Positions 1-16,347 are shown, counted from the stretch's first letter. The stretch: 64,000 nucleotides of DNA from Sinomonas mesophila (GCF_001999765.1 NZ_KV908324.1:185322-249321), one strand, 5' to 3'. Made by a program: numbers and translations. The notes: generated by a model not told the origin, from the sequence alone.

Positions 1-6054
<6,054 letters not shown>

Positions 6055-6508
6055 GACGTAACGTCCTTCCTCCTGGTCGGTTTCGCGACAGGGGACAACG
6101 TTGGCCCCGCAATGCTGGCCATGCGAGGGCACAGCAAGGCGCTGATTACTTGGAACAGTATGGCTGGCCCGCGTCAGGCGTAACAGCCTTCCGCACCTGG
6201 GACGGACATACTCAGGTGCCGATGCGCCCGGGACTCTGCCGGGCGTCGGAATGGTCCACGTCGTTGTGGAGGCGAGCCTTCCAGGCGGTAGCCCGGTCTG
6301 GTCGGCCGGCGGCATGGGGGTCCGCCTTCCGGTCGGCCTCTTCAGGCATCCTGTGCGGCCATAGATGCGGGCCACGGAGCGTCAGAGCCTTCTCGACTGT
6401 CCGCCAGACTACCACGGAGCCGCATTCCGAGACGGTATCGTCCGCATTCCGGGACGCGGTTGTTACACGGGTCCCGGTCGCGAAATGATCCGCCCCCGAG
6501 ACGCCGTG
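6055..6508. other. 454-nt intergenic region between lgt and gltB
   Basis: No convincing gene: short ORFs here lack ribosome binding sites and family features. Besides the gltB promoter it contains two direct-repeat pairs. CCGCATTCCG occurs at 6420-6429 and 6442-6451 (22 nt apart, about two helical turns). CCACGGAGC occurs at 6372-6380 and 6412-6420 (40 nt apart). These may be regulator sites for gltBD or part of an unrecognised transcript; nothing more can be supported. Confidence 0.4.
6155..6183 (-). promoter_or_regulatory. Putative gltB promoter
   Basis: Reading the minus strand, TTACGC (6183-6178) and TACTGT (6160-6155) are separated by 17 nt, a plausible -35/-10 pair for a housekeeping sigma factor. 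It would give a leader of roughly 90-100 nt before the gltB ATG. Assigned by eye. Confidence 0.4.
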
Positions 6509-7564
6509 CTAGCGGTCCGTGGGCTCCTCCGGGGAGCCGGCACCGGCACCCCGATCGACGTGGCGGCCGGTGCCGCCGTCGGCGTCCTCCGCCCGCCCAG
6601 CCTCGGCCTCTCGCCCAGCCTCGGCCTCTCGCCCGGCACCGGCCTCTCGGCCGGGCAGCAGGACGCTGTCCGTCGCGCGGCGGCGGACGATCGTGAGCGC
6701 GGCGAAGACCGCGACGGCCAGGAGGAACACGAGCGCCGACGTCCACACGTTCAGCCGCGCGGTGAGCCCCGCCACCGTGATCATCTGGGCATCGTCGATG
6801 CGCAGGGCCTCGATCCAGACCCGGCCGAGCGTGTAGTAGGCGGCATAGATCCAGAAGAGGCGCCCGCCGCGGAATCGGAAGCGCGCGTCGAGGGCGAGCA
6901 GGAGGCCCACGCCGGCGAGGTTCCACAGCGACTCGTAGAGGAACGTGGGGTGGAAGAGCGTCTGGGGGTCGTAGCCCGCCGGGAAGTTCGCGTTCTCGGC
7001 GTCGACCTCGAGGCCCCAGGGCAGGTCGGTGGGGCCGCCGAAGAGCTCCTGGTTGAAGTAGTTGCCCCAGCGGCCGATCGCCTGGGCGAGCAGGAGCCCG
7101 GGCGCGGCGGCGTCCATGAAGGCCGTGAGCCGGACGCCGGAGCGGCGGCAGCCGATCCAGGCTCCGACCGCGCCGAGGAGCACGGCGCCCCAGATGCCGA
7201 GGCCGCCCTCCCAGATGCGCCAGATGGCGCTCGGATCGCCCGTGCCGTCGTACCCCGGTCCGAAGTACCGGTCCGGGGAGGAGAACACGTGGTAGAGCCG
7301 CCCGCCGATGATGCCAGCGGGGATGGCCCAGATCGCGATGTCCCAGATGGCGTCCGCCGGGCCCCCGCGCTTGGCCCACCGGCGGGCCGTGAGCCACAGG
7401 CCCACGACGATGCCCGCGAGGATGCACAGGGCGTAGGCGTGGATGCGGAGGGACCCCCACGGCAGGGGGATGTCGAACCCGGACCAGTCCGGGCTGGGGA
7501 TGGCGGCTGGCGCGATGGCAGCTGCGGCGGCCGGGGCGACCACGGCGGCGAGCGAGCCCGTCAT
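6509..7564 (-). CDS. lgt: Prolipoprotein diacylglyceryl transferase
   Basis: Membrane enzyme that transfers diacylglycerol from phosphatidylglycerol to the lipobox cysteine of prolipoproteins. Several hydrophobic helices are visible, along with the Lgt signature region GRWGNYFNQELFGGP and the early block IPLPWGSLRIHAYAL. The ATG at 7564 sits just 2 nt past the trpA stop, implying coupling to the trp genes. The C-terminal tail after the last helix is hydrophilic and carries repeated GREAEA units from an 18-bp DNA repeat (6598-6651). Such variable tails are common in actinobacterial Lgt and are unlikely to be catalytic. 351 residues. Confidence 0.95.
   Translation of the reverse strand: MTGSLAAVVAPAAAAAIAPAAIPSPDWSGFDIPLPWGSLRIHAYALCILAGIVVGLWLTARRWAKRGGPADAIWDIAIWAIPAGIIGGRLYHVFSSPDRYFGPGYDGTGDPSAIWRIWEGGLGIWGAVLLGAVGAWIGCRRSGVRLTAFMDAAAPGLLLAQAIGRWGNYFNQELFGGPTDLPWGLEVDAENANFPAGYDPQTLFHPTFLYESLWNLAGVGLLLALDARFRFRGGRLFWIYAAYYTLGRVWIEALRIDDAQMITVAGLTARLNVWTSALVFLLAVAVFAALTIVRRRATDSVLLPGREAGAGREAEAGREAEAGRAEDADGGTGRHVDRGAGAGSPEEPTDR
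6598..6651. repeat. 18-bp tandem repeat inside lgt 3' end
   Basis: The unit CAGCCTCGGCCTCTCGCC occurs at 6598-6615 and 6616-6633, with a degenerate third copy to about 6651. It keeps frame and encodes repeated GREAEA in the cytoplasmic tail of Lgt. Confidence 0.8.
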
Positions 7565-7566
7565 GC

Positions 7567-8376
7567 TCAGGCCCCGGCCGCCGTCGTGCGCGAGAGCCCG
7601 GCGCTGAGCTCGGAGGCGAGCCGGCCGACGGCGGAGGGCCCGCCGTCGCGCTGCGCCGACACGAGCGCGGAGCCGACGATGACGCCGTCCGCGTAGTCGG
7701 CGATCTCGCGCACGTGCTCCGCGGTCGAGACGCCGAGGCCGACGCAGACGCGCTCGGCGCCGGCCGCGCGGGCCGCCTCGACGACGTCGCGCGCCGCCGC
7801 ATCGACGGCCGTGCGGGCGCCGGTGACGCCCATGAGCGAGACGGCGTAGGTGAACCCGCGGCAGGCCTTGGCGGTCATCGCCATGCGCTCGGGCGTCGAG
7901 GACGGTGCGACGAGGAAGACGCGGTCGAGGCCGTACCTGTCGGAGGCTTCGAACCACTCCTCGGCCTCGTCCGGGATGAGGTCGGGGGTGATGAGACCCG
8001 CTCCGCCGGCCTCGGCGAGCCGGCGGGCGAACTCGTCCACGCCCATGCGAACGACCGGGTTCCAGTAGGTCATGACGAGCACGGCAGTGCCGAGGTCCGC
8101 GGTGGCCTCGGTGATGCCGCGGACGACGTCGAACACGCTCGCCACGCGGAAGCCGCGCGCGAGGGCCTCGGTGGTCGCGGCCTGGATGACCGAGCCGTCC
8201 ATGACGGGGTCGGAGTACGGGACGCCGATCTCGATGAGGTCGGCGCCGCCGCGGGCCAGCTCGATGCCGGCCTCGATGCTCTCCTCGACACTCGGGTAGC
8301 CGGCCGGGAGGTAGCCGATGAGGGCGGCGCGGCCCCCGGCTAGGGCCTGGTCGATCTTGGCGGCGGACTTGCTCAC
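7567..8376 (-). CDS. trpA: Tryptophan synthase alpha subunit
   Basis: Cleaves indole-3-glycerol phosphate to indole and glyceraldehyde 3-phosphate, passing indole to TrpB. The GTG start at 8376 overlaps the trpB stop (GTGA), so translation is coupled. Catalytic Glu and Asp lie in [15 protein letters not shown] (about residues 46-61), and the phosphate-binding region includes VCVGLGVST. 269 residues, normal length. The next gene, lgt, starts 2 nt downstream. Confidence 0.97.
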   Translation of the reverse strand: MSKSAAKIDQALAGGRAALIGYLPAGYPSVEESIEAGIELARGGADLIEIGVPYSDPVMDGSVIQAATTEALARGFRVASVFDVVRGITEATADLGTAVLVMTYWNPVVRMGVDEFARRLAEAGGAGLITPDLIPDEAEEWFEASDRYGLDRVFLVAPSSTPERMAMTAKACRGFTYAVSLMGVTGARTAVDAAARDVVEAARAAGAERVCVGLGVSTAEHVREIADYADGVIVGSALVSAQRDGGPSAVGRLASELSAGLSRTTAAGA

Positions 8377-9785
8377 TGCTGCTCCTTCGCTTCGCCCTGA
8401 CCTGCGGCCTGGGGCTGGCCGCCCTTGGCCGAGCGGGTCGAGAGCGTCGTGCCCTTGACGTTGCCGTTCTCGTCCAGCATGCCGAACCAGTCGGCGGCGG
8501 TCTGGACGTCCTTGTCGCCGCGCCCGGAGAGGTTCACGATCACGATCTTCTCTGCGGGGTCGCCGCCCTCGGCGGCGAGCCGCTGGCCGACCTTGAGGGC
8601 GCCGGCGAGGGCGTGCGAGGACTCGATCGCCGGGATGATCCCCTCGGTGCGGCACAGGAGCCGGAAGGCGTCCATGGCCTCCGCGTCGGTGATGGGCTCG
8701 TACGTCACGCGCCCGATGTCGTGCAGGTAGGAGTGCTCGGGACCGACGCCCGGGTAGTCGAGGCCCGCCGAGATCGAGTGCGACTCGATCGTCTGGCCGT
8801 CCTCGTCCTGCATGAGGTACGAGCGGGCGCCGTGCAGCACCCCCGGGCGGCCGAGCGTGATCGTCGCGGCGTGCCTGCCGGTGTCGATTCCCTCTCCCCC
8901 GGCCTCGAAGCCGTAGATGCGCACCGACGGGTCGTCGAGGAAGCCGTGGAAGATGCCGATCGCGTTCGAGCCGCCGCCGATGCACGCGCACACGGCGTCC
9001 GGCAGCCGCCCGGTCTGGGTGAGGATCTGCTCCCGGGCCTCGTCCCCGATGACCTCGTGGAAGAACCGCACGAGGGCCGGGAAGGGGTGGGCGCCGGCGG
9101 CGGTGCCGAGGAGGTAGTGGGTCGTGCGCACGTTGGCGACCCAGTCGCGCAGCGCGTCGTTGATCGCGTCCTTGAGCGTCTGGGAGCCGTTCGTCACGGG
9201 GACCACCGTCGCGCCGAGCAGCTGCATGCGCGCGACGTTGAGGGCCTGCCGGCGCGCATCCTCGGCGCCCATGTAGACGACGCACTCGAGGCCCAGGAGG
9301 GCCGCTGCGGTCGCGCTCGCGACGCCGTGCTGGCCGGCGCCCGTCTCGGCGATGACGCGGGTCTTGCCCATGCGCTTGGCGAGCAGGGCCTGGCCGAGCA
9401 CGTTGTTGATCTTGTGCGAGCCGGTGTGGTTGAGGTCCTCGCGCTTGAGGAAGACCCGGACGCCGCCGGCATGCGCGGAGAAGCGCTTCGCCTCGGTCAG
9501 CAGCGAAGGGCGGCCCGAGTAGGTCCGGTTGAGCTCGGCGATCTGCGCGAGGAACTCCGGATCGGACTTCGCCTTCTCGAAGGTCTCCTCGAGCTCGTCG
9601 AGCGCGGCGATGAGGGACTCCGGCATCCAGCGGCCGCCGTACGAACCGAAGTACGGCCCGGGCGCGTGGCGCAGGCTCCCGCCCGCGAGGAAGGCGTCGG
9701 CCGTCGTCTCGCCCGCCTCCCCCGTGCCCTGTCCTGTTCCCTCAGCCGCGTGCTGCGGGGCCGATGCCGGCGTGCTCTCGCCCAC
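8373..9785 (-). CDS. trpB: Tryptophan synthase beta subunit
   Basis: PLP enzyme that condenses indole with serine. The PLP lysine sits in HTGSHKINN (near residue 125), and the phosphate loop GGGSNAIG is present. The GTG at 9785 is preceded by AGGAAGG. The first ~45 residues (Ser/Ala/Gly-rich, up to [16 protein letters not shown]) form a low-complexity extension before the conserved core, so the functional start could be slightly downstream. 470 residues. It overlaps trpA by 4 nt and follows trpC by 44 nt. Confidence 0.96.
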   Translation of the reverse strand: MGESTPASAPQHAAEGTGQGTGEAGETTADAFLAGGSLRHAPGPYFGSYGGRWMPESLIAALDELEETFEKAKSDPEFLAQIAELNRTYSGRPSLLTEAKRFSAHAGGVRVFLKREDLNHTGSHKINNVLGQALLAKRMGKTRVIAETGAGQHGVASATAAALLGLECVVYMGAEDARRQALNVARMQLLGATVVPVTNGSQTLKDAINDALRDWVANVRTTHYLLGTAAGAHPFPALVRFFHEVIGDEAREQILTQTGRLPDAVCACIGGGSNAIGIFHGFLDDPSVRIYGFEAGGEGIDTGRHAATITLGRPGVLHGARSYLMQDEDGQTIESHSISAGLDYPGVGPEHSYLHDIGRVTYEPITDAEAMDAFRLLCRTEGIIPAIESSHALAGALKVGQRLAAEGGDPAEKIVIVNLSGRGDKDVQTAADWFGMLDENGNVKGTTLSTRSAKGGQPQAAGQGEAKEQQ

Positions 9786-9829
9786 GAGTCCTACCTTCCT
9801 GGCGCGCCGAGGCCGGCGCCGCCGAATGC

Positions 9830-10657
9830 CTAGTGTGCAGCGAGGCGTTCGGCGATGGCCGCCGCTCCCGCGCGCTTGAATTCCTGGATCCGCGCCAGCG
9901 GATCCCCATGGGTCACGAGCGCCTCCCCGACGAGGACCGCGCCTGCGCCGAGCCCGGCGTAGTACGCGACGTCCTCGGGCCCCCGCACGCCGGACTCGGC
10001 GACGGCCACCGCGCCGGCCGGGAGTCGGTCCGCGAGGCGGCCGAAGATGCCCCGGTCGACGTCGAGCGTCTTGAGGTTGCGCACGTTGACGCCCACGATC
10101 CGGGCCCCGGCGGCCGCGGCCCGGTCGATCTCCTCCTCGGTGTGCGTCTCGACGAGCGCCTCCATCCCGAGGCCCTGGGCGAGCTCGAGCAGCCCGCGCA
10201 GGCGCGCGTCGTCGAGCGCTGCCACGATGAGCAGGACGAGGTCGGCGCCGTGGGCCCGCGCCTCGTGGACCTGGTACTCCTCGACGGTGAAGTCCTTGCG
10301 CAGGAGCGGCACGCCCACGGCGCCGCGGACTGCGTCGAAGTCCGCCAGGCTCCCGCCGAAGCGGCGCTGCTCCGTCAGGACGCTGATGACGGAGGCGCCG
10401 CCGCGCGCGTAGAGCGCGGCGAGCTCGGCGGGGTCGGGGATGTCCGCGAGGGCGCCCTTCGACGGGCTCTTCCGCTTGACCTCGGCGATGACCCGCAGCT
10501 CCCCCGCCGGCTGGCCGCCGCCGAGGGCAGCCCACGCGTCGAGCGCCGCGGGCCGGGCCGCCGCGGCGGCCTCGATCTCGGCCGCCGGGACGTGGCGGAC
10601 CCGCTCAGCGAGGTCCTCGCGGACGCCCGCGATGATCTCGTCGAGGACGGTGGCCAT
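9830..10657 (-). CDS. trpC: Indole-3-glycerol phosphate synthase
   Basis: Fourth step of tryptophan synthesis: ring closure of carboxyphenylaminodeoxyribulose phosphate. A (beta/alpha)8 protein of 275 residues with the catalytic-lysine motif [13 protein letters not shown], then [29 protein letters not shown] and [12 protein letters not shown], all diagnostic. The ATG overlaps the stop of the upstream HGxxPAAW gene by 1 nt (TGATG). It is a stand-alone TrpC with no fused TrpF; no trpF or trpD is in the window. Confidence 0.97.
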   Translation of the reverse strand: MATVLDEIIAGVREDLAERVRHVPAAEIEAAAAARPAALDAWAALGGGQPAGELRVIAEVKRKSPSKGALADIPDPAELAALYARGGASVISVLTEQRRFGGSLADFDAVRGAVGVPLLRKDFTVEEYQVHEARAHGADLVLLIVAALDDARLRGLLELAQGLGMEALVETHTEEEIDRAAAAGARIVGVNVRNLKTLDVDRGIFGRLADRLPAGAVAVAESGVRGPEDVAYYAGLGAGAVLVGEALVTHGDPLARIQEFKRAGAAAIAERLAAH

Positions 10658-10917
10658 CAGTGGTTGGTCTTGAGCTTGCTGCCGCCCACGCCGTAGCCGG
10701 CCTTGCGCATGGCCCAGCCCACGACGAGGCCGAGGACCATGACGACGACGCCGCCCCAGAACACCGGGTTCGACGCGATCACGAAGCCGACGCACGAGAC
10801 GATCGCGCCGAGCATCATGACGAAGACGCAGGTCCAGGCCGCGGGGCTGTTGCCGTGGCCGAGGTCCTCGCCGTGGAGGACGTCCTTCGTGTTCGCCGAA
10901 CCGGGGGTGTTGCTCAT
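10657..10917 (-). CDS. HGxxPAAW family small membrane protein
   Basis: 86 residues with the family motif HGNSPAAW at about 21-28, then two hydrophobic helices (roughly 29-49 and 52-70) and a basic C-terminus. The ATG has AGGAG 7 nt upstream. The family is actinobacterial, usually sits directly before trpC, and has no established function. Its fixed place in the trp operon and 1-nt overlap with trpC suggest co-expression; a role near the membrane in tryptophan metabolism is only inference. Confidence 0.85.
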   Translation of the reverse strand: MSNTPGSANTKDVLHGEDLGHGNSPAAWTCVFVMMLGAIVSCVGFVIASNPVFWGGVVVMVLGLVVGWAMRKAGYGVGGSKLKTNH

Positions 10918-11011
10918 CTCAATCTCCTGACGTGGGGTACTAGTGCCATTCTGCCATCAACTCCGATCGCGGCTGTCGCGTTCCGGCCGCGCCCCGCGGG
11001 CCCGGCCGTGC

Positions 11012-11689
11012 TCAGCGCGTCGGGTCGTCTCCGCGGCTGAGCCGGTCCCAGCCGTCGATCTGGTCCACGCGCCCGTGCTCCGTGCCGCCGTCGCCGGCCG
11101 GCCGCCCGTCCGGGGCGCGGCCGCCCGCTCCCGGAATGGCAGGCGCGGCCGGCGCGGCCGGCGCGGAACCGTACGCGCCATGCGCTGCGGTGTCGTACTT
11201 CGTGCGCAGCGCCCAGCGGCGCGAGGCGACGAGCAGGAGCACGCCGCCCGCCGCGAGGAGGCCGCCGGCGGCGGCCGCGAGGGCCGGGAACGCGGTGAGG
11301 ACGACGTCGGCCTGCGACCCGGCGAGCCCCGTCGCCTGCGCGATCGTGCCCTCCGCGGCGGCCCGCGGGTCGCCGAGCACCGCGAGGCATGCCGCGACGA
11401 CGCCCGCGCCGGCGAGGACGACGACGGCGCCCGCCACCACGCGGCCGATCCGGCCCGCCACCGCGGCGGCGAGCGTCCCGGCGAGGCCCACGAGGGCGAG
11501 CGCGGAGACGGCCGTCGCGGCCTTGCTGCCCTGCACCTCGAGGTGGCTCGTGCGGACGGCGGCGCCGCTGACGTCGGCGTCGAGCCACGTCTGGGTCGTC
11601 GCGCCGAACGCCGCCAGGGCGAACGCGACGCACAGCATCACGACGAGGGACTTGCGCGCCCAGCGCGGCACGGCGGGAGCGTCAGCCAC
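11012..11689 (-). CDS. Trp-operon-associated membrane protein (Trp_oprn_chp family)
   Basis: 225 residues with a short cytoplasmic N-terminus, a helix (LVVMLCVAFALAAFGATT), an extracytoplasmic segment with TQTWLDA, and three further hydrophobic helices ending near LLLVASRRW. This matches the actinobacterial family found between trpE and trpC. The GTG start at 11689 overlaps the trpE stop by 8 nt. The hydrophilic Ala/Pro/Gly-rich tail is variable. Function is not established; transport or complex anchoring has not been shown. Confidence 0.8.
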   Translation of the reverse strand: MADAPAVPRWARKSLVVMLCVAFALAAFGATTQTWLDADVSGAAVRTSHLEVQGSKAATAVSALALVGLAGTLAAAVAGRIGRVVAGAVVVLAGAGVVAACLAVLGDPRAAAEGTIAQATGLAGSQADVVLTAFPALAAAAGGLLAAGGVLLLVASRRWALRTKYDTAAHGAYGSAPAAPAAPAIPGAGGRAPDGRPAGDGGTEHGRVDQIDGWDRLSRGDDPTR

Positions 11690-13253
11690 GCCCGGCTCCG
11701 GGCGCCGGCGCCGACCGCGCGAGCGTCTCGGCGGGGCGCAGGGCGGACGCCGTGTGGACGGCGCGCAGGGGCGCGGCAGCCTTGTTGACGGACTCGAGGG
11801 CCTCGGCGGCCGGGTCCGAGTCGGCGACGATGCCGCCGCCGGCCTGGACGTACGCGCGCCCCTCGCGCAGGAGCGCCGTGCGGATCGCGATCGCCATGTC
11901 CATGTCCCCCGCGAAGTCGAAGTACCCCACGACGCCGCCGTAGACGCCGCGCCGGTGCGGCTCGACCTCGTCGAGCAGCCGGAGGGCGCGCGGCTTCGGG
12001 GCGCCCGAGAGGGTCCCGGCGGGGAACGTCGCGGCGAGGACGTCGTAGGCGGTCGCGTCGGGGCGGAGCTTGCCGTCGACCGTCGAGACGAGGTGCATGA
12101 TGTGGCTGAAGCGCTCGACTTCCATGAACTCGCTGACCTCGACCGTGCCCGGCCGGCACACCTTGGACAGGTCATTGCGCGCGAGGTCGACGAGCATGAG
12201 GTGCTCGGCCCGCTCCTTCTCGTCCTCGAGGAGCTCGTCGGCGAGGCTCTTGTCCGCCTCCACAGTGGCCCCGCGGGGCCGGGACCCGGCGATCGGGTGG
12301 GTCACGACCTGCAAGCCCGTGACCGTGACGAGCGCCTCCGGCGAGGACCCCACGATCGAGTACTCGCGCCCCTCGGCGTCCGCGAGCGTCATGAGGTACA
12401 TGTACGGGCTCGGGTTGGACGTGCGCAGCACGCGGTAGACGTCGAGGGGCTCGGCGTCGTAGTCGAGCTCGAAGCGGCGCGAGATGACGACCTGAAAGAC
12501 ATCGCCGTCGACGATCGCCTCCTTGCCGCGCGCGATGGCCGCGAGGTAGCCGTCCTCGGCCCAGTCGTGGATGACCTTGTCCTGGTAGTCGACGACGGGG
12601 CTCAGGACGCTCAGGGCGGCCTCCGCCGGTCGCAGGAGGGCCTCGAGCATGCCGTGGAGGCGGTCGACGGCGTCCTGCCAGGCGTCGTCGACGCGCTCGT
12701 CGCTGTTGTCGAAGTTGATCGCGTTGGCCACGAGCGTGACCGTGCCGTCGACGTTGTCGTGCACCGCGAGATCCGTCACGAGGTTCATCGCGAGCTCCGG
12801 CAGGTGCAGGTCGTCCTCGGGCGGCGAGACGAGCTTCTCCCAGCGCCGCACGGCCTCCCAGCCGACGAAGCCGACCATGCCCGAGGTCAGCGGCGGGAGC
12901 CCCTCGAAGCGCTCGGTCCGCAGCGCCGCGACGGTGTCGCGCAGCGCCTCGAGCGGGTTGCCGGAGATGGGCACTCCCGCGGGCGGCTCGCCGATCCAGT
13001 GGGCCTGGCCCTCGCGGCTCGTGAGGGTCGCCCGGGAGGCGGCGCCGATGAAGGAGTACCTGGACCACGAGCCCCCCACGGCGGCCGACTCGAAGAGGAA
13101 CGTCCCCGGCCGGCCGTCGGCGAGCTTGCGGTACAGGCCGATGGGGGTCTCGGCGTCGGCCAGGACGCGGAGGTGCACGGGCACGACGCGGCGGTGGGCC
13201 GCGACGGCCCGGAACTCCTCGAGCGTGGGGCTGATGACTCCAAGGTCGTTCAT
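11682..13253 (-). CDS. trpE: Anthranilate synthase component I
   Basis: Converts chorismate to anthranilate using ammonia from a TrpG partner, which is not in this window. The chorismate-binding core shows DVFQVVISRRFE, PSPYMYLM, SPEALVTV, ERAEHLMLVDLARNDL, FPAGTLSGAPKPRAL and YGGVVGYFDFAGDMD. The ATG at 13253 (MNDLGVISPTLEEF) fits the family start; an in-frame ATG at 13301 would add 16 non-conserved residues. 523 residues. Only 70 nt separate it from hisI, leaving no room for an attenuator leader. Confidence 0.96.
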   Translation of the reverse strand: MNDLGVISPTLEEFRAVAAHRRVVPVHLRVLADAETPIGLYRKLADGRPGTFLFESAAVGGSWSRYSFIGAASRATLTSREGQAHWIGEPPAGVPISGNPLEALRDTVAALRTERFEGLPPLTSGMVGFVGWEAVRRWEKLVSPPEDDLHLPELAMNLVTDLAVHDNVDGTVTLVANAINFDNSDERVDDAWQDAVDRLHGMLEALLRPAEAALSVLSPVVDYQDKVIHDWAEDGYLAAIARGKEAIVDGDVFQVVISRRFELDYDAEPLDVYRVLRTSNPSPYMYLMTLADAEGREYSIVGSSPEALVTVTGLQVVTHPIAGSRPRGATVEADKSLADELLEDEKERAEHLMLVDLARNDLSKVCRPGTVEVSEFMEVERFSHIMHLVSTVDGKLRPDATAYDVLAATFPAGTLSGAPKPRALRLLDEVEPHRRGVYGGVVGYFDFAGDMDMAIAIRTALLREGRAYVQAGGGIVADSDPAAEALESVNKAAAPLRAVHTASALRPAETLARSAPAPGAGRG

Positions 13254-13323
13254 GGGGTGCGTTTTCGCTTTCGGTTCGTGGAGGCCGCGCTCCCGGTCCA
13301 TCAGGGAGTGCGGCGGGGGCCGG

Positions 13324-13746
13324 TCAGGCTCGTTCGCCGACGACGGCGTCGAGGCGCCGCCCGTCGAAGCAGGTCCGGGTGCCGGTGTGGCACGCGGCCC
13401 CGACCTGGTCGACCCTGACGAGCAGGGCGTCGCCGTCGCAGTCGAGGTCCACCGACTTGACCCACTGGACGTGGCCGGACGTGTCGCCCTTGCGCCAGTA
13501 CTCGCGGCGGGACCGGGACCAGAAGGTCACGCGGCCGCTCGTGAGGGTGCGGTGCAGCGCCTCGTCGTCCATCCATCCCACCATGAGGACCTCGCCCGAG
13601 TCGTGCTGCTGCACGACGGCGGCGACGAGCCCGGCGTCGTCCCGCTTGAGCCGCGCGGCGAGCTCGACGGGCAGGGGGCTCGACGGCGCAGGCCGGCCGG
13701 GGCTGCGGCCGGGGGCCGGGGACGTGGGGGCGCTCTGCTCAGACAT
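13324..13746 (-). CDS. hisI: Phosphoribosyl-AMP cyclohydrolase
   Basis: Third step of histidine synthesis, opening the adenine ring of PR-AMP; zinc and magnesium dependent. Shows [31 protein letters not shown], the metal-site [11 protein letters not shown] and CHTGTRTCF. The ATG at 13746 has GAGGGG just upstream. 140 residues. It heads the trp cluster on the minus strand, away from hisE/G/F, and shares a 127-nt divergent intergenic region with the TIGR03085 gene. Confidence 0.95.
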   Translation of the reverse strand: MSEQSAPTSPAPGRSPGRPAPSSPLPVELAARLKRDDAGLVAAVVQQHDSGEVLMVGWMDDEALHRTLTSGRVTFWSRSRREYWRKGDTSGHVQWVKSVDLDCDGDALLVRVDQVGAACHTGTRTCFDGRRLDAVVGERA

Positions 13747-13873
13747 CCCCTCAAGTCTAGACGGCGCGGAACCGGCTCCCGCACCGTCGTCGGCGCCCCT
13801 CCCCGGCGGCAGCTGGGCCGGGGCCCGGAGGCCTGCCTGCGCGGGGCCGTGCCGCGTGCTAGGTTCGCTAGTG

Positions 13874-14518
13874 ATGCATTTCGTAGACCTGTCGCGCGAA
13901 GTCCTGGCCGAGACGCTGCTGGCGGCCGGCCCCGACGCGCCCACGCTCTGCGAGGGGTGGCGGACGCGGCACCTCGCCGCCCACCTGTACCTGCGCGAGC
14001 GCAGCCCACGCGTCGGCCTCGGCATCGTGCTCAAGCGCCTCCGGGGTGCCTCGGACCGTGCCGTGGCGCGGCTCGCCGCGACGCACGCCTCGCCGGAGCG
14101 CTACGCCGAGCTCGTCGGGTCGTTCCGGTCCGGGCCGCCGGCCCTCTCTCCCCTGCGCATCCCCGCCGTCGACGAGACGGCGAACCTGGCCGAGTACTTC
14201 GTCCACACCGAGGACGTGCGCCGCGCGGTGGACCGCTGGGCGCCCCGCGCCCTCGACGCCGCGTACGCCTCCGCGCTGTGGGACGAGGTCCTCAAGCGCG
14301 CCGCGCTCCTGTACCGGGGCGTGGACCTGGGCGTCGTGCTCGTCAACAGCTCCGGGCCCCGGCACGTGGCGAAGCGGGCTCCCGTCTCGGTCGCGATCGT
14401 CGGGGAGCCGGGCGAGCTCCTCCTGCATGCCTACGGGCGCACCGCGCAGGCGCTCGTGACCTACGAGGGCCAGCCGGACGCCGTCGCCCTCCTCGCCAGC
14501 GCCGACATCGGCGAGTGA
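13874..14518 (+). CDS. TIGR03085-type (DinB-like, mycothiol-associated) metal-binding protein
   Basis: 214 residues resembling actinobacterial mycothiol-dependent maleylpyruvate isomerase-like proteins of the DinB fold. Likely metal ligands are His in [11 protein letters not shown] (about 36-46) and the [13 protein letters not shown] motif (about 110-122). [14 protein letters not shown] block at the N-terminus is typical. It is monocistronic and divergent from hisI. Substrate is unknown; the family link to mycothiol is established knowledge, the specific reaction is not. Confidence 0.8.
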   Translation: MHFVDLSREVLAETLLAAGPDAPTLCEGWRTRHLAAHLYLRERSPRVGLGIVLKRLRGASDRAVARLAATHASPERYAELVGSFRSGPPALSPLRIPAVDETANLAEYFVHTEDVRRAVDRWAPRALDAAYASALWDEVLKRAALLYRGVDLGVVLVNSSGPRHVAKRAPVSVAIVGEPGELLLHAYGRTAQALVTYEGQPDAVALLASADIGE

Positions 14519-14538
14519 CCCTATCCGCGACCGTAGCC

Positions 14539-14642
14539 TTTCGGGTACGTATCTCGACGCGGATCCGGCGTTTCGGGTGCACAGACAGCGCCCTCGCCTG
14601 TACCCGGAATCCGCAGAGGGCGACGAGATGCGTACTAGGAAC
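14539..14642. repeat. Palindromic dispersed repeat, copy A
   Basis: Lies between convergent genes. The left end TTTCGGGTACGTATCTCG (14539-14556) matches copy B exactly. The right end CGAGATGCGTACTAGGAA (14624-14641) is an imperfect inverse of the left end. Inside is a second inverted pair based on CGGGTGC and TGTACCCG around a short variable core. Copy B is at 29152-29285; flanks and spacings are conserved and the core differs. Confidence 0.75.
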
Positions 14643-14701
14643 GGGCTGGCGACTCAGGGGCGCCACCGCGCCGTGGGAGTGGGGGTAGACCCCTCTTCCC
14701 G

Positions 14702-15475
14702 CTAGCGGACCGGGAAGCCGGCGTCGCGGATCGCGGCCTTGACCTGGGCGATCATGTCGTCCGGGCCGAAGTGGAACATCGACGCGGCCAGGACGGCGTC
14801 CGCGCCGGCCTCGATCGCGGGCGGGAAGTGCTCCGGCACGCCGGCGCCGCCCGAGGCGATGAGCGGGACCGTGACTGCGCCGCGGATGAGCCGGATGAGC
14901 TCGAGGTCGAAGCCCTCCTTCGTCCCGTCCGCGTCGATCGAGTTCAGCAGGATCTCCCCGACCCCGCGGTCAGCGGCCTCCTTCGCCCACGCGACCGCGT
15001 CGATGCCCGTCCCGCGGCGCCCGCCGTGCGTCGTGACCTCGAAGCCTGACGGGGTCGAGGTGTCCCCCTGGACGCGTCGCGCGTCCACCGAGAGCACGAG
15101 GACCTGGGAGCCGAAGTGGCGCGTGATCTCGTCGATGACGTCGGGGCGCGCGATCGCCGCGGTGTTGATCGAAGCCTTGTCCGCGCCCTCGCGCAGCAGG
15201 CGGTCGACCTCGGCGACGCCGCGGACGCCTCCGCCGACCGTGAGCGGGATGAAGACCTCCTCGGCGGTGCGCCGCACGACGTCGAACGTCGTCTCCCGCT
15301 CGGACGAGGACGCGGTGACGTCGAGGAACGTGAGCTCGTCGGCCCCCGCGGCGTCGTAGCGGTGCGCGAGCGCGACCGGATCCCCGGCGTCGCGCAGGTC
15401 CTGGAAGTTCACGCCCTTGACGACGCGGCCGGCGTCGACGTCGAGGCACGGGATGACGCGGACGGCAACAGACAT
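14702..15475 (-). CDS. hisF: Imidazole glycerol phosphate synthase cyclase subunit
   Basis: Makes IGP and AICAR from PRFAR with ammonia from HisH, which is not in this window. A TIM barrel of 257 residues with catalytic Asp in [15 protein letters not shown] near the N-terminus and the second Asp in [15 protein letters not shown]. The phosphate-binding loops GGGVRG and SGGAG are present. The ATG at 15475 lies 11 nt after the hisG stop. Last gene of the rib-his block; followed by the palindromic repeat. Confidence 0.96.
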   Translation of the reverse strand: MSVAVRVIPCLDVDAGRVVKGVNFQDLRDAGDPVALAHRYDAAGADELTFLDVTASSSERETTFDVVRRTAEEVFIPLTVGGGVRGVAEVDRLLREGADKASINTAAIARPDVIDEITRHFGSQVLVLSVDARRVQGDTSTPSGFEVTTHGGRRGTGIDAVAWAKEAADRGVGEILLNSIDADGTKEGFDLELIRLIRGAVTVPLIASGGAGVPEHFPPAIEAGADAVLAASMFHFGPDDMIAQVKAAIRDAGFPVR

Positions 15476-15486
15476 CGTGGGTCCCC

Positions 15487-16347
15487 TCAGATCCGGCAGG
15501 CGTGGATGCTGCTGACCAGGATCGCGCGGGCCCCGAGGTCGTAGAGCTCGTCCATGATGCGGTTGGTCTCGCGCTTGGGCACCATCGAGCGCACGGCGAC
15601 CCACTCGGAGTCGCGCAGCGGCGACACGGTCGGCGACTCGAGGCCGGGCGTGAGCGCGGCGGCCTGCTCGACGAGGTCCTTGCGGATGTCGTAGTCCATG
15701 AGGACGTACTGGCGGGCCACGAGCACGCCCTGGAGGCGGCGGATCAGGACGTCGATCTCGCGCACGGTGCCGTTCGCGGGACCGCCCTCGCCCGAGCGGC
15801 CGATCAGCACGGCCTCGGAGCGCAGGATCGGCTCGCCGAAGATCTCCATGCCGGCGGCCTTGAGCGTGTTGCCCGTCTCGACGACGTCAGCGATCGCGTC
15901 CGCGACGCCGAGCCGCACCGAGGACTCGACCGCGCCGTCGAGGCGCACGACCCCGGCGTCGATGCCCCGCTGGGCGAGGTAGCCGCGCAGGAGGCCGTCG
16001 TAGCTCGTCGCGATGCGCTTGCCCGCGAGGTCATCGACAGCGCCGAAGTGGCCGACCGGCCCGGCGAAGCGGAACGTCGACGCCGCGAAGCCCAGGCCGA
16101 GGAGCTCCTCGGCCTCGACCTCGGCGTCGAGCAGGAGGTCGCGGCCCGTGATGCCGACGTCGAGGGTGCCGCGGCCGACGTAGACCGCGATGTCGCGCGG
16201 GCGCAGGAAGAAGAACTCGATGTCGTTGTCGGGGTCGATCATGACGAGCTCGCGGCTGTCGCGGCGTTGGCGGTAGCCCGCCTCGGACAGCATCGACGAG
16301 GCGGCTTCGGACAGGGATCCCTTGTTGGGGACGGCTACACGGAGCAT
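15487..16347 (-). CDS. hisG: ATP phosphoribosyltransferase, long form
   Basis: First, feedback-inhibited step of histidine synthesis. 286 residues, so it has the C-terminal ACT-like regulatory domain and should not need HisZ. Features are [33 protein letters not shown], the PRPP loop [15 protein letters not shown], and the C-terminal block SIHACRI. The ATG at 16347 is the conserved family start; the longer in-frame ORF adds non-conserved residues. Confidence 0.96.
   Translation of the reverse strand: MLRVAVPNKGSLSEAASSMLSEAGYRQRRDSRELVMIDPDNDIEFFFLRPRDIAVYVGRGTLDVGITGRDLLLDAEVEAEELLGLGFAASTFRFAGPVGHFGAVDDLAGKRIATSYDGLLRGYLAQRGIDAGVVRLDGAVESSVRLGVADAIADVVETGNTLKAAGMEIFGEPILRSEAVLIGRSGEGGPANGTVREIDVLIRRLQGVLVARQYVLMDYDIRKDLVEQAAALTPGLESPTVSPLRDSEWVAVRSMVPKRETNRIMDELYDLGARAILVSSIHACRI

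Noticed and set aside
13254-13323. Possible trp attenuator or T-box leader upstream of trpE
   Set aside because: Only 70 nt separate hisI from trpE; there is no Trp-codon leader peptide, terminator stem or T-box core.
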